A stretch of 64,000 nt of DNA from Nocardioides ginsengisegetis (lineage in GTDB: Bacteria > Actinomycetota > Actinomycetes > Propionibacteriales > Nocardioidaceae), in NCBI RefSeq assembly GCF_014138045.1, contig NZ_JACGXA010000001.1, forward strand, positions 3,891,001 through 3,955,000, read 5' to 3'. The notes beneath the pieces are model-generated. The model saw only the letters and a program-made list of their open reading frames with translations, did no database searches and was not told the DNA's origin. Shown here in pieces: positions 42,314 through 51,456 of this stretch (position 1 is the stretch's first letter; each line of letters opens with the position of its first letter). A program made the position numbers and the translations under genes.

Positions 42314-42801
42314 CGGGGCAGCGGCCGGGCCATCACGAGCTGGCCGTCCTCGTCGCTGCCGCGCAGCTCGGTGAAGCCGCACTTGGCGAGCACCCGGATG
42401 CTGGGCCTGTTGCCGGGCAGCACGCTGGCCCGGATCCTCACGCCCGCGGCGTCGGCCTCGGCCAGCAGGGCCCGGAGCGCCTCGGTGGCGAAGCCCCAGC
42501 CGCGCGCCTCCTCGACCAGGCCGTAGCCGACCTCGGTCTCGGGCACCCCGCCTCCGGGTCCGGCCGGGTCGGGCGGGCCGAAGAAGCCGATCGAGCCGAG
42601 CACCGTCGCGCCGCGGACGATGCTGCGCGGCCCCCACGGGTCGCCCTCGTGGAACATCGTGGCGGCGTCGCGGTCGTCCTCGCGGGGGAAGTCGCGGTGC
42701 CAGCCCTCGCGGCGGCGCCCGGCGACCAGGTCGGCCACCTCGGCGGCGGTCCACAGCGGCAGGGTGAGGCGTTCGGTGGTGACGACGGCGGGCAGGCTCA
42801 T
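42310..42801 (-). CDS. GNAT family N-acetyltransferase (RimJ/RimL-like)
   Basis: 163 aa from ATG 42801. TTERLTLPLW at the N-terminus and the acetyl-CoA region (VGYGLVEEARGWGFATEALR, then NRPSIRVLAKCGF) match ribosomal-protein-type acetyltransferases. Overlaps both HAD genes by 4 bp. Substrate unknown. Confidence 0.84.
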   Translation of the reverse strand: MSLPAVVTTERLTLPLWTAAEVADLVAGRRREGWHRDFPREDDRDAATMFHEGDPWGPRSIVRGATVLGSIGFFGPPDPAGPGGGVPETEVGYGLVEEARGWGFATEALRALLAEADAAGVRIRASVLPGNRPSIRVLAKCGFTELRGSDEDGQLVMARPLPR

Positions 42802-43649
42802 GCAGGCGTCCCGGGGCCGGTGCCGTTGGGGAACCACTGCGCGAGCTCGACGGCCACGCCGTCGTCGTACACGGAGGCGGTGACGGCGTCGGCCGCCTCG
42901 TGGACGGCCTCGACGGACTGGCCCATCGCGACGCCGCGGTGCGCCCACTGGAGCATCTCGATGTCGTTGCGGCCATCACCGATCGCGAGGGTGTCGGTGG
43001 CGGCGATGCCGAGCTCGTCGGCGACGTACTGCAGGCCGGAGGCCTTGGAGACCCCCACGGGGGCCAGGTCGAGCCAGGCCGTCCAGCCCACGACGTAGTT
43101 GGTGCCGTGCAGGCCGAGCTTGCGGCCGAGCTCGACGAAGTCGTCGGCCGTCGCGTTGGGGTCGCGGATGATCACGCGGCTGACCGGGCCGGACACGATG
43201 TCGTCGACCGTGGTCACCTTCATCTCTCCGGAGAGCTCGCCGTCGGGGAAGTGCCGGTTGACGCGGTAGCCGACGCCGCGCTCCTCGACCGCGACCAGTG
43301 CGTCGGGGTGGTGCCGGAGCACCGCCTCGACCGCGGCACGAGCGTCGAAGGTCTCCTCGTGGACCACCTCGAGCGGCGGGTAGCGGAAGACGACCGCGCC
43401 GTTGCTGGCCACGATCCAGAGCCGCTCGGACTCCTCGTCGTGCAGGCCCAGCAGGTCGGCGATGCGGGTCATGCCGTGCGCCGAGCGGCCGCTGGCGAGG
43501 ACCACCTGGGTGCCCGCGTCGAGCGCGCGGCGCACGGCGTCGCGGACGGCCGGCGCGATCTCCTCGTGGGTGGTGCCGGAGCCCTCCACCCACTTCAGCA
43601 GGGTGCCGTCGATGTCCAGCGCGACGAGCAGCGGCCGCCAGCTCGTCAC
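42798..43649 (-). CDS. HAD-superfamily (Cof-type) phosphatase, second copy
   Basis: 283 aa from GTG 43649, which overlaps the serS stop. Motif [10 protein letters not shown], motif II LASGRS, motif III VSKASGL, motif [14 protein letters not shown]. Same family as the gene at 41519, separated from it by the GNAT gene, so a local duplication is plausible. Confidence 0.88.
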   Translation of the reverse strand: MTSWRPLLVALDIDGTLLKWVEGSGTTHEEIAPAVRDAVRRALDAGTQVVLASGRSAHGMTRIADLLGLHDEESERLWIVASNGAVVFRYPPLEVVHEETFDARAAVEAVLRHHPDALVAVEERGVGYRVNRHFPDGELSGEMKVTTVDDIVSGPVSRVIIRDPNATADDFVELGRKLGLHGTNYVVGWTAWLDLAPVGVSKASGLQYVADELGIAATDTLAIGDGRNDIEMLQWAHRGVAMGQSVEAVHEAADAVTASVYDDGVAVELAQWFPNGTGPGTPA

Positions 43650-44914
43650 GGGGCGATCGGCTTCAGGAACTCGCGCCCCTGCAGCCAGGGCTGCAGCGCC
43701 TTCGGCACCCGCACCGAGCCGTCGGCCTGCTGGTGGGTCTCCAGGATCGCCACGATCGTGCGGGTCATCGCGCAGAGCGTGCCGTTGAGCGTGGCGACCG
43801 GCTTCACCTCGCCCGCGTGGCGGGCACGGGTGTCGAGGCGGCGGGTCTGGAACTCGGTGCAGTTGGACGTCGAGGTGAGCTCGCGGTACTTGCCCTGGGT
43901 GGGGATCCACGCCTCGCAGTCGAACTTGCGCTGCGCCGAGAGGCCCAGGTCGCCGGCGGCCACGTCGATGACGCGGTAGGCCAGCTCGAGCTTGTCGAGG
44001 AACTGCTTCTCCCAGCCCAGGAGCCGCTGGTGCTCGGCCTCGGCGTCCTCCGGCGTGGTGTAGACGAACATCTCGACCTTGTCGAACCAGTGCACCCGGA
44101 TGATGCCCTTGGTGTCCTTGCCGTGCGAGCCGGCCTCCTTGCGGAAGCACGGGCTGAACGCGGCGTACCGCAGGGGCAGCGAGGCGCCGTCGAGGATCTC
44201 GTCGGAGTGGTAGGCCGCCATCGGGACCTCCGAGGTCCCCACGAGGTACATGTCCTGGCCCTCGATGCGGTAGACGTCGTCGGCGGCCTGGCCGAGGAAG
44301 CCGGTGCCGTCCATGGCGCGGGGCTTGACCAGCGACGGGGCGATGACCTGGGTGAAGCCGGCCTCGCGGGCCTGCTCCATGGCGAGGTTGATCAGGGCCA
44401 GCTCGAGCTCGGCTCCGACGCCGGTGAGGAAGTAGAACCGCGAGCCCGACACCTTCGCGCCGCGGTCGAGGTCGATGGCACCGAGCATCCGGCCGAGCTC
44501 GATGTGGTCGCGCGGCTCGAAGTCGAACTCCCGCGGGGTGCCGACGGTCTCGAGCAGGACGAAGTCCTCCTCGCCGCCGGCGGGCGACTCCTCGGCGGCC
44601 AGGTTGGGGATGCTCAGCAGGGCGCCCTGCCACTCCGCCTCGGCGGCGGTCTGGGCGGCCTCGGCGGCCTTCACGTCGGCGGCCAGCGTCTTGGTGCGGC
44701 CGAGCAGCTCCTGCTTCTCCTCGCCCTGCGCCTGCGGGATCAGCTTGCCGAGCTGCTTCTGCTCGGCGCGCTTGGCCTCGAAGTCGGCGATGGCCGTGCG
44801 GCGGGCGGCGTCGGCGGCGAGGGCGCGGTCCACGACGTCGGCGGAGAGCCCGCGCTTGGCCTGGGCTGCGCGCACTCGGTCGGGGTCGTCTCGGAGCACC
44901 TTCGGGTCGATCAT
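43646..44914 (-). CDS. serS: Seryl-tRNA synthetase
   Basis: 422 aa class II synthetase. N-terminal coiled-coil arm (about 30-105: [38 protein letters not shown]) that grips the tRNA-Ser long variable arm; motif 2 [28 protein letters not shown]; motif 3 [17 protein letters not shown]. Full length. Heads an operon with two HAD genes and a GNAT gene. Confidence 0.96.
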   Translation of the reverse strand: MIDPKVLRDDPDRVRAAQAKRGLSADVVDRALAADAARRTAIADFEAKRAEQKQLGKLIPQAQGEEKQELLGRTKTLAADVKAAEAAQTAAEAEWQGALLSIPNLAAEESPAGGEEDFVLLETVGTPREFDFEPRDHIELGRMLGAIDLDRGAKVSGSRFYFLTGVGAELELALINLAMEQAREAGFTQVIAPSLVKPRAMDGTGFLGQAADDVYRIEGQDMYLVGTSEVPMAAYHSDEILDGASLPLRYAAFSPCFRKEAGSHGKDTKGIIRVHWFDKVEMFVYTTPEDAEAEHQRLLGWEKQFLDKLELAYRVIDVAAGDLGLSAQRKFDCEAWIPTQGKYRELTSTSNCTEFQTRRLDTRARHAGEVKPVATLNGTLCAMTRTIVAILETHQQADGSVRVPKALQPWLQGREFLKPIAP

Positions 44915-45049
44915 CTCGGGGTCCCTGCGGCGAGGGGAGCGAAGCGAGGCTCGTCGTGGGGTGAGGTCATGTGGCAAGGCTAACGGCCCTCCGCGGAGAG
45001 GCTCATCCGAGATACGGGTCGGGGGCCCGTCCCCCGGCATACTGTGCGA

Positions 45050-46624
45050 ATGCTCGACCGACCTCGCCTCGTCACGCTGAGCTGGGCACTGGCCTGCTTC
45101 GCCGCCTTCTCGCTGATCGCGCTCGCCGTGACGCAGGGCTGGGGCCCGCTCGACAGCTTCGACGACCGGGGCAAGGGCCTGGAGAGCTGGTCGGTCGACA
45201 CGACCTGGATCCGGCAGCCGCTGAAGGTCATCGAGGTCTGCTTCGCGACCTGGGGCATGACCGTGCTGACCACGATCCTGGCCGGCGCGATGCTGCTCAA
45301 GCGGCACCGGCGGGCGGCGATCTTCGCCGTGGTCATCATGGTGTCCACCTCGCTGCTCACGACGTTCCTCAAGGCGCAGTTCGGTCGCGTCCGGCCGCCG
45401 TGGCAGAACCCCGAGGACCTGCTGCACAGCCAGTCCTTCCCCAGCGGCCACGCGTCGTCGGTGACGGCGTACGCCGGCATCTGCGTGGTGCTGATCGTGA
45501 TGCTGATCCGGCGGGCCAGCACGCGGCGCCTCCTCTATGCCGGCCTCGTGGTCGTCGTGCTCGTCGTGATGGCCGACCGGGTGCTGCTCGGGCGCCACTA
45601 CCCCAGCGACGTCACCGCCGGTGCGCTGCTCGGCGCCGGGATGGTGCTGCTGGGCCTGACGATCTACAGCCCGCTGCCGCGCAGCCACGCCGAGAGCGCT
45701 GAGCCGCTGCCCGAGGTGCTGCCGTCCGCGCGCAAGCTCGCGGTGGTGCTGAACCCGATCAAGGTCGAGGACGTCGGGCAGTTCCGGTCGATCGTGTCCA
45801 CGATGGCGCGCGAGGCAGGCTGGTCCGAGCCGAGCTGGCACTACACGACCGTCGAGGACCCGGGCACCGGCATGGCCGAGGCCGCCTCGATCGAGGGCGC
45901 CGACCTGGTCCTCGTCTGCGGCGGCGACGGGACCGTCCGCGAGGTCTGCGCGGAGCTGGCCGGCACCGGCATCCCGGTCGGCATCATCCCGGCCGGCACC
46001 GGCAACCTGCTGGCCCGCAACCTGGGCATCCCGCTCTACCTGCGCGCCGCGATCGACGTCGCCCTGACCGGGCAGGACCGCGCCATCGACCTGGTCCGCG
46101 TCGGCGGCGACGAGATCGAGGACACCCACTTCATGGTGATGGCCGGCATGGGATTCGACGCCGCGATCATGGAGGGGGTCAACGAGGACCTGAAGAAGCG
46201 GGTCGGCTGGGTCGCCTACGTCCTCTCCGGCCTGAAGTCCCTGATGTTCCCGGCCGTGAAGGTCGAGGTCTCGGTCGACGGCGGGGAGTTCACCCGGCAC
46301 CGCGCCCGCACCGTCGTGGTCGGCAACGTCGGCTTCCTGCAGGCCGGCCTGCCGCTGCTCCCCGACGCCGCCATCGACGACGGGCTGCTCGACGTGGTGA
46401 TCCTGCACCCGCGCAACTTCTTCTCCTGGATCCCGCTCGCCTGGCGGGTGCTGCTCAAGCTCAAGCACACCGACGACCTGGTCAACCGGATGACCGGCTC
46501 GTCCGTGGTGATCCGGTGCTCCACCGACACCCCCCGCCAGCTCGACGGCGACTCGATCGGTCCCGGCCGCGAGCTGCGCATGGAGTGCATCCACGGCAGG
46601 GCATTGGTCCGCGTCCCCCGCTGA
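45050..46624 (+). CDS. PAP2 phosphatase-diacylglycerol kinase fusion
   Basis: 524 aa two-domain lipid enzyme. N-terminal PAP2 domain in the membrane (about 1-210): [19 protein letters not shown] and [14 protein letters not shown] are the three acid-phosphatase motifs. C-terminal DAGK catalytic domain (about 225-524): [32 protein letters not shown]. It would dephosphorylate and phosphorylate lipids at the inner face, possibly in one cycle. GTG 45044 is an alternative start. Confidence 0.9.
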   Translation: MLDRPRLVTLSWALACFAAFSLIALAVTQGWGPLDSFDDRGKGLESWSVDTTWIRQPLKVIEVCFATWGMTVLTTILAGAMLLKRHRRAAIFAVVIMVSTSLLTTFLKAQFGRVRPPWQNPEDLLHSQSFPSGHASSVTAYAGICVVLIVMLIRRASTRRLLYAGLVVVVLVVMADRVLLGRHYPSDVTAGALLGAGMVLLGLTIYSPLPRSHAESAEPLPEVLPSARKLAVVLNPIKVEDVGQFRSIVSTMAREAGWSEPSWHYTTVEDPGTGMAEAASIEGADLVLVCGGDGTVREVCAELAGTGIPVGIIPAGTGNLLARNLGIPLYLRAAIDVALTGQDRAIDLVRVGGDEIEDTHFMVMAGMGFDAAIMEGVNEDLKKRVGWVAYVLSGLKSLMFPAVKVEVSVDGGEFTRHRARTVVVGNVGFLQAGLPLLPDAAIDDGLLDVVILHPRNFFSWIPLAWRVLLKLKHTDDLVNRMTGSSVVIRCSTDTPRQLDGDSIGPGRELRMECIHGRALVRVPR

Positions 46625-46645
46625 CCGCACCCCCTCGATGGGGGG

Positions 46646-47044
46646 TCAGGGACGGGCGTGGTCGATCGCCTCGTCCTCCTCCGGCGAGAGCTGCTGCTCG
46701 CAGCTCCAGCCGGCGATGCTCTTGGCGTAGGTGCGGGCCTCGCTGCGGCCGTGGATCGAGGTGAGGACCACGCCGTTGCCACCGTCGTCGAGGATCGCCA
46801 CAGACCAGGACAGGTGGCCGCCCATGTCGCCGAAGGCGTCGTACCGGACGACGGCGAGGTGGCGGAGCGCGTCGCGGGTCTCGGCGCGGAGAGCGGCGAC
46901 CTCCTGGCGCAGGCCGTGCACGTCCTCGGGCAGGGCGTCGGCACCGGACCCGCGGCGGCCGGCGCTGAGGCGGCGCAGGGCGATGACGGAGAAGATCAGC
47001 CCCACCAGGGCGACGACGAGGGCGGCAATGGCGAGGAAGGTCAC
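46646..47044 (-). CDS. DUF4446 family membrane protein
   Basis: 132 aa: one N-terminal helix (FLAIAALVVALVGLIFSVIA), a coiled-coil (DVHGLRQEVAALRAETRDAL) and the DUF4446 core (VVRYDAFGDMGGHLSWSVAI, LDDGGNGVVLTSIHGRSEAR, TYAKSI). Function unknown; widespread in Gram-positive bacteria. Convergent with the lipid enzyme gene. Confidence 0.85.
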   Translation of the reverse strand: MTFLAIAALVVALVGLIFSVIALRRLSAGRRGSGADALPEDVHGLRQEVAALRAETRDALRHLAVVRYDAFGDMGGHLSWSVAILDDGGNGVVLTSIHGRSEARTYAKSIAGWSCEQQLSPEEDEAIDHARP

Positions 47045-47146
47045 CGGGAGAGCCTAGGAGCGGCATCCGGTCGGACCGCGCAGGCGCGCTCGCCACCCCT
47101 CGGTCGAGCACGGGATCGGGGGGTGCGGCCGTGGGAAACTGGCGCC

Positions 47147-47992
47147 GTGACCGCTGAGCAGACCCGCCGGATCGCCTACCAGGGCGAGCCCGGCGCCAAC
47201 TCCCACATCGTGTGCAAGGAGCACTACCCCGCGATGGAGGCGCTCGCGTGCGCGTCGTTCGAGGACGTGTTCGCCGCGGTGGAGTCGGGTGAGGCGGACC
47301 TGGCGATGATCCCGATCGACAACTCGATCGCGGGCCGGGTGGCCGACATCCACCACTTCCTCCCGGACTCCGGGCTGCACATCGTCGCCGAGCACTTCCT
47401 GCGGATCCGGTTCAGCCTGATGGCCGTGCCGGGGACCTCGCTGGAGGAGATCAAGACCGTGCACAGCCACGTGCACGCGCTCGGGCAGTGCCGCAAGATC
47501 ATCCGCGAGCACGGCCTGCGCCCGATCATCTCGGGCGACACCGCGGGCGCCGCCCGCGAGGTGGCCGAGGCCGGGGACCGCACGCAGGCGGCCATCTCGC
47601 CGCCGCTGGCCGCGGAGATCTACGGGCTGGAGGTGCTGGCCGACGACGTCGAGGACGAGGACCACAACACCACGCGCTTCGTGGTGCTCTCCCGGGAGTA
47701 CGTCGAGGCGCGACCCGGCAACGGGCCGGTCGTCACGAGCTTCATCTTCAACGTGCGCAACCTGCCGGCCGCGCTCTACAAGGCGCTCGGCGGCTTCGCG
47801 ACCAACGGCGTGAACATGACCAAGCTGGAGAGCTACATGGTCGGCGGGCACTTCACCGCGACGCAGTTCCTCGCCGAGGTCGACGGGCACCCCGAGGACG
47901 TCGGGGTGAGGAACGCGCTCGAGGAGCTGGCGTTCTTCACCACCGACGTGAAGATCCTCGGGGTCTACCCCGCGGACGACTTCCGGGCCTGA
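47147..47992 (+). CDS. pheA: Prephenate dehydratase
   Basis: 281 aa from GTG 47147. Converts prephenate to phenylpyruvate in phenylalanine synthesis. PDT domain with AYQGEPGANSH (N-terminus), MIPIDNSIAGRV, EDEDHNTTRFVVLSRE (catalytic TRF), and a C-terminal ACT domain (SFIFNVRNLPAALYKALGGF, NMTKLESYM) for Phe feedback. Its stop lies within a 20 bp palindrome shared with the opposite gene. Confidence 0.93.
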   Translation: MTAEQTRRIAYQGEPGANSHIVCKEHYPAMEALACASFEDVFAAVESGEADLAMIPIDNSIAGRVADIHHFLPDSGLHIVAEHFLRIRFSLMAVPGTSLEEIKTVHSHVHALGQCRKIIREHGLRPIISGDTAGAAREVAEAGDRTQAAISPPLAAEIYGLEVLADDVEDEDHNTTRFVVLSREYVEARPGNGPVVTSFIFNVRNLPAALYKALGGFATNGVNMTKLESYMVGGHFTATQFLAEVDGHPEDVGVRNALEELAFFTTDVKILGVYPADDFRA

Positions 47993-48007
47993 GCCCCGGG
48001 GCTCAGG
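47988..48007. terminator. 20 bp perfect palindrome holding both stop codons
   Basis: CCTGAGCCCCGGGGCTCAGG. The TGA of pheA (plus) and the TGA of the VOC gene (minus) lie symmetrically within it. Likely a bidirectional terminator of minimal length; its zero loop would open in RNA. Confidence 0.55.
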
Positions 48008-48782
48008 ACTCGGACGGGTTCTGCATCAGGTTGAACATCGCCCCCTGCGGGTCGGACAGCACGGCCATGCGGCCCACGCCCGGCACGTCGAACGCGGGGG
48101 CGACGACCTGGCCGCCGAGCGACTCGGCCTGGGCGACCGTCTCGTCGACGCTGGTGACGTTGAAGTAGACGTTCCAGTGCGGGGGGATCCCCTCCATCGG
48201 CGGCAGCATCGCGCCACCCACCGGACGGCCACCGGAGACCAGGGTCGTGTAGGAGCCACCGGGCATGTCCTGGGCCTGCCACTCGACGCCGAGCACGTCG
48301 GCGTAGAACTTCGTGGCGGTCTCGAGGTCGGGGGACACCAGCTCGTTCCAGATGGGGGTGCCGGGCTCGTTGGCGCGGATCGTCCCGATGGTGGCGCCGG
48401 CCTGCCAGAGGTTGACCCGGGCACCGGTCGGATCCTGGATGGAGGCCATCCGGCCGAGGTCCATCACGTCGAAGGGGCCGGCCTCGACCTTGCCGCCCGC
48501 ATCGGCGACCTTGGCCGCGGTGGCGTCGACGTCGTCGACGGTCAGGTAGACGCCCCAGAAGGCGGGGTGCCCGGCGAGCTCGGGCATCTGGCCGCTGATG
48601 CCGGCGACCGAGTCGCCGTCCTTCTCGGCCGCGAGGTAGACGTTGCCCTGGTCGTCGAGCGGGACGTCCTGGACGTCCCAGCCGAACAGCGCACCGTAGA
48701 AGGCCTTCGCGGCCTGCTGGTCGGGGGTCATCAGCTCGACGTAGCTGGGCGTGCCCTGGGTGTAGGACTCGATCTTCGGCAT
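48003..48782 (-). CDS. VOC family protein (two tandem glyoxalase-like domains)
   Basis: 259 aa from ATG 48782. Two repeats of the VOC fold, each with a TPDQQAAKAFYGALFGW / SPDLETATKFYADVLGV start and a DVMDLGRMASIQDPTGARVN / DVPGVGRMAVLSDPQGAMFN end. Related to actinobacterial CFP32/27 kDa antigen-like proteins. Metal-dependent lyase, dioxygenase or binding role not determined. Confidence 0.85.
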   Translation of the reverse strand: MPKIESYTQGTPSYVELMTPDQQAAKAFYGALFGWDVQDVPLDDQGNVYLAAEKDGDSVAGISGQMPELAGHPAFWGVYLTVDDVDATAAKVADAGGKVEAGPFDVMDLGRMASIQDPTGARVNLWQAGATIGTIRANEPGTPIWNELVSPDLETATKFYADVLGVEWQAQDMPGGSYTTLVSGGRPVGGAMLPPMEGIPPHWNVYFNVTSVDETVAQAESLGGQVVAPAFDVPGVGRMAVLSDPQGAMFNLMQNPSES

Positions 48783-48913
48783 GGGTGGTGCGCCTTCTTC
48801 CGTGTCTGCGGACGTGCATCCGGTCGGGTGGGTCTCGACCCCACCCATCAGCCAACACCCGCCCACCGACACTGGCAACGGCGCGCGGGTGAACAGGCAG
48901 GTAGGTTCTCTGC

Positions 48914-49603
48914 GTGGACCAGGACGACCCCCGTACCGCCGATCTCGGCTTCGCCCGCGTCGACGTCGACCGGGCCGCCCGCACGGGCGACCCCGAGGTC
49001 GTCTACGGCGCCGGCAAGACCCCCGACCAGGTCGTGGCGATCCTGTCGGCCCTCCACGAGAAGCACCCCGAGCGTGCCGTCCTCGCGACCCGGCTGTCCG
49101 ACGAGTCCCTCGACGTCGTACGCCGCGCGCTCCCCGACGCGACGATCGACCTCGTGGCGCGCGCGGTCACCCTCGGCCCGCTCCCCGAGCCGCGCGGCAC
49201 GGTCGCGGTCGTCGCCGCCGGCACCAGCGACGCCCCGGTCGCGGCCGAGGCCGCACTGACCATCCGCGTGCACGGCGCCGGCGTCGACCGCATCGACGAC
49301 GTCGGTGTGGCCGGCCTGCACCGGCTGCTCGCCGTCCGGGACCGGCTCGCGACGGCCGACTGCCTCGTCGTCGTGGCCGGCATGGAGGGCGCCCTGCCCT
49401 CGGTGGTCGGCGGCCTGACCGGCGTCCCGCTCGTCGCGGTGCCGACCTCGGTCGGCTACGGCGCCTCCTTCGGCGGCATCGCCGCCCTGCTGGGGATGCT
49501 CAACTCGTGCGCGCCCGGGGTGACGGTCGTGAACATCGACAACGGCTACGGCGCCGGCGTCTTCGCCGCCCGCGTGGCCCGGCGTGCCGAGGTCCGCCCG
49601 TGA
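48914..49603 (+). CDS. larB: Nickel pincer cofactor biosynthesis protein LarB
   Basis: 229 aa from GTG 48914. The C-terminal AIR-carboxylase-like domain has VVAAGTSDAPVAAEAA, VVAGMEGALPSVVGGLTGVP and PTSVGYGASFGGIAALLGML. LarB carboxylates and hydrolyses nicotinic acid adenine dinucleotide to P2CMN, the first step to the nickel-pincer nucleotide of lactate racemase-type enzymes. Overlaps larC by 4 bp. Confidence 0.92.
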   Translation: MDQDDPRTADLGFARVDVDRAARTGDPEVVYGAGKTPDQVVAILSALHEKHPERAVLATRLSDESLDVVRRALPDATIDLVARAVTLGPLPEPRGTVAVVAAGTSDAPVAAEAALTIRVHGAGVDRIDDVGVAGLHRLLAVRDRLATADCLVVVAGMEGALPSVVGGLTGVPLVAVPTSVGYGASFGGIAALLGMLNSCAPGVTVVNIDNGYGAGVFAARVARRAEVRP

Positions 49604-50841
49604 CGATCTGGATCGACGCCTCGTCGGGCGCGAGCGGCGACATGCTCCTCGGCGCGCTCCTGGGCGCCGGGGTGCCGCTGGAGGTGCTGCAGGGCGCGGT
49701 CGACGCGATCGCCCCGGAGCCGGTGGCGCTGTCGGTCGAACAGGTGACCCGCAACGGCTTCGCCGCGACCCGCTGCCACGTCGAGATCGCCGACTCGGTC
49801 CACCACCGCTCGTGGCGCGACATCCGCGACCTGCTCGCCGCCGCTCCCCTCGACGAGGCCGTCCGCGACCTCGCCACCCGGACCTTCGAGCGGCTGGCGG
49901 TCGCCGAGGGCGCCGTCCACGGCTCCGACCCGCTCGACGTGCACTTCCACGAGGTGGGTGCGCTCGACGCGATCGCCGACGTGGTCGGGGTGTGCGCGGG
50001 CTTCGTCCACCTCGGGTCTCGGCAGGCTCGACCACCGGTTCAGGCTCGACCAGCGAGCGTGGTCGTCAGCCCCGTCGCGGTCGGGTCGGGCACGGTCCGC
50101 GGCGCCCACGGCTCGATGCCGGTCCCCCCGCCGGCGGTCGCCGAGCTGCTGCGCGGCGTGCCGTCGTACGCCGGACCGCCCGGTGCCCCGGCCATGGAGC
50201 TGTGCACGCCCACCGGCGCCGCGCTGCTCACCACGCTCGCGACCGGATGGGGTCCGCAGCCGCCGATGACGACCGAGGCCATCGGCATCGGTGCCGGCGG
50301 CCGGGACCCCGAGGGGCACGCCAACGTGCTGCGGTTGCTCGTCGGTCGGGGTTTCGAGACGCTCGCTGGCGCTCGCTCCTCAACCACCGACCTGCCGCCG
50401 CTGCTCATCGAGTCCAACATCGACGACCTCGACCCGCGGGTCTGGCCGGCGGTGATCGCGGCCCTCCTCGAGGCCGGTGCGTCCGACGCCTGGCTCACCC
50501 CGATCCTGATGAAGAAGGGCCGCCCGGCCCACACCCTCAGCGTCCTCGTCGCCGCCGCGAAGGCCGCCGAGGTCCGCGCCGCGATCTTCCGCAACACCTC
50601 GACCATCGGCCTGCGCGAGCAGCCGCTCGGCAAGCACGCCCTCGACCGCGAGATGGTCGCGGTCGAGGTCGACGGCCAGCGGATCGCCGTCAAGCTGGCC
50701 CGCCTCGGGGACGAGGTCGTCAACGCCCAGCCGGAGTACGACGACGTGGCCCGCGTGGCCGCCGCCCTCGGCCGCCCGGTCGTGGACGTGCTCGCCGACG
50801 CGGCCGCCGCCGCCCGCCCCTTCACCAAGCAAGGACACTGA
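49600..50841 (+). CDS. larC: Nickel insertion protein LarC
   Basis: 413 aa in one frame from GTG 49600. CTP-dependent cyclometallase that inserts Ni into the pincer nucleotide. IWIDASSGASGDMLLGALLG at the N-terminus, HFHEVGALDAIADVVG, GAHGSMPVPPPAVAELL, IESNIDDLDPRVWPAVIAAL. Two short segments (about residues 139-153 and 251-263) are coded by REP-like repeat DNA and are absent from the family pattern. Some lactobacilli split larC by a frameshift; this one is not split. Confidence 0.9.
   Translation: MTIWIDASSGASGDMLLGALLGAGVPLEVLQGAVDAIAPEPVALSVEQVTRNGFAATRCHVEIADSVHHRSWRDIRDLLAAAPLDEAVRDLATRTFERLAVAEGAVHGSDPLDVHFHEVGALDAIADVVGVCAGFVHLGSRQARPPVQARPASVVVSPVAVGSGTVRGAHGSMPVPPPAVAELLRGVPSYAGPPGAPAMELCTPTGAALLTTLATGWGPQPPMTTEAIGIGAGGRDPEGHANVLRLLVGRGFETLAGARSSTTDLPPLLIESNIDDLDPRVWPAVIAALLEAGASDAWLTPILMKKGRPAHTLSVLVAAAKAAEVRAAIFRNTSTIGLREQPLGKHALDREMVAVEVDGQRIAVKLARLGDEVVNAQPEYDDVARVAAALGRPVVDVLADAAAAARPFTKQGH
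50014..50056 (+). repeat. REP-like repeat inside larC, first
   Basis: GGGTCTCGGCAGGCTCGACC then ACCGGTTCAGGCTCGACCAG; CAGGCTCGACCA occurs twice, 18 bp apart. Similar to dispersed repeats with GTCTCGACAAGCTCGACCA known in Nocardioides-type genomes. In frame, adding about 14 codons. Confidence 0.6.
50350..50388 (+). repeat. REP-like repeat inside larC, second
   Basis: GGTTTCGAGACGCTCGCTGG then CGCTCGCTCCTCAACCACC. Matches the common actinobacterial dispersed repeat read as GGTTTCGAGACGCTCGC... with an inverted-repeat centre (GAGCGA/TCGCTC). In frame. Confidence 0.7.
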
Positions 50842-51437
50842 TGGACCTCGCCGTCATCGCCCTGACGTTCGCCGCGATCTTCGTCGTCGAGCTGCCGGAC
50901 AAGACGTTCGTGGCGACCCTCGTGCTCGCCACGAAGTACCGCCCCCTCCTCGTCTGGATCGGGGTCGGCCTGGCCTTCACCGTGCAGACCGTCGTGGCCG
51001 TGGCGCTGGGCCACGCGGTGACCTTCCTGCCGCAGGACCTGGTCCGCGGGGTCGCCGCCGCGATCTTCCTCGCCGGTGCGGTGCTGCTCTTCCGCGAGGG
51101 GCGCAGCCACCACCTGGCCAGTGAGGACGAGGCGGAGTTCGCCGCGAAGGCGACCGCCGCCACCGGCTGGCGGGCCGTCCTGACCTGCTTCCTGATCCTC
51201 TTCGCCGCCGAGTGGGGCGACCTGTCCCAGCTGCTGACGATCTCGCTGGTCGCCAAGTACGACGACCCGGTCGGCGTCTTCATCGGCGCCCTGGGAGCCC
51301 TCCTGGTCGTCAGCGGGCTCGCCGCGATCTCCGGGCGCACCCTGATGCGCTTCGTGTCGCTGCACGCGCTGCACTACGTCGGGGCGGCGGTGTGCCTGCT
51401 GCTGGCCGGGATCACGACCTACGAGCTGCTGGCCTGA
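50841..51437 (+). CDS. GDT1/TMEM165 family Mn2+ exporter
   Basis: 198 aa from ATG 50841, overlapping the larC stop by 1 base. Two E-x-G-D-like consensus repeats characterise the family: [10 protein letters not shown] in helix 1 and [10 protein letters not shown] in helix 4. Six membrane segments with a central acidic/His loop ([16 protein letters not shown]). Probable manganese/proton exchanger (MntX-like). Confidence 0.85.
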   Translation: MDLAVIALTFAAIFVVELPDKTFVATLVLATKYRPLLVWIGVGLAFTVQTVVAVALGHAVTFLPQDLVRGVAAAIFLAGAVLLFREGRSHHLASEDEAEFAAKATAATGWRAVLTCFLILFAAEWGDLSQLLTISLVAKYDDPVGVFIGALGALLVVSGLAAISGRTLMRFVSLHALHYVGAAVCLLLAGITTYELLA

Positions 51438-51456
51438 TCCGTCTAGAGTTCGGCGC

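Noticed and set aside
44915..45049. REP-like segment upstream of serS (GAGGGGAGCGAAGCGAGG)
   Set aside because: Shares only short GAGCGAAGCGAG-type runs with the repeat in larC; too little to call.
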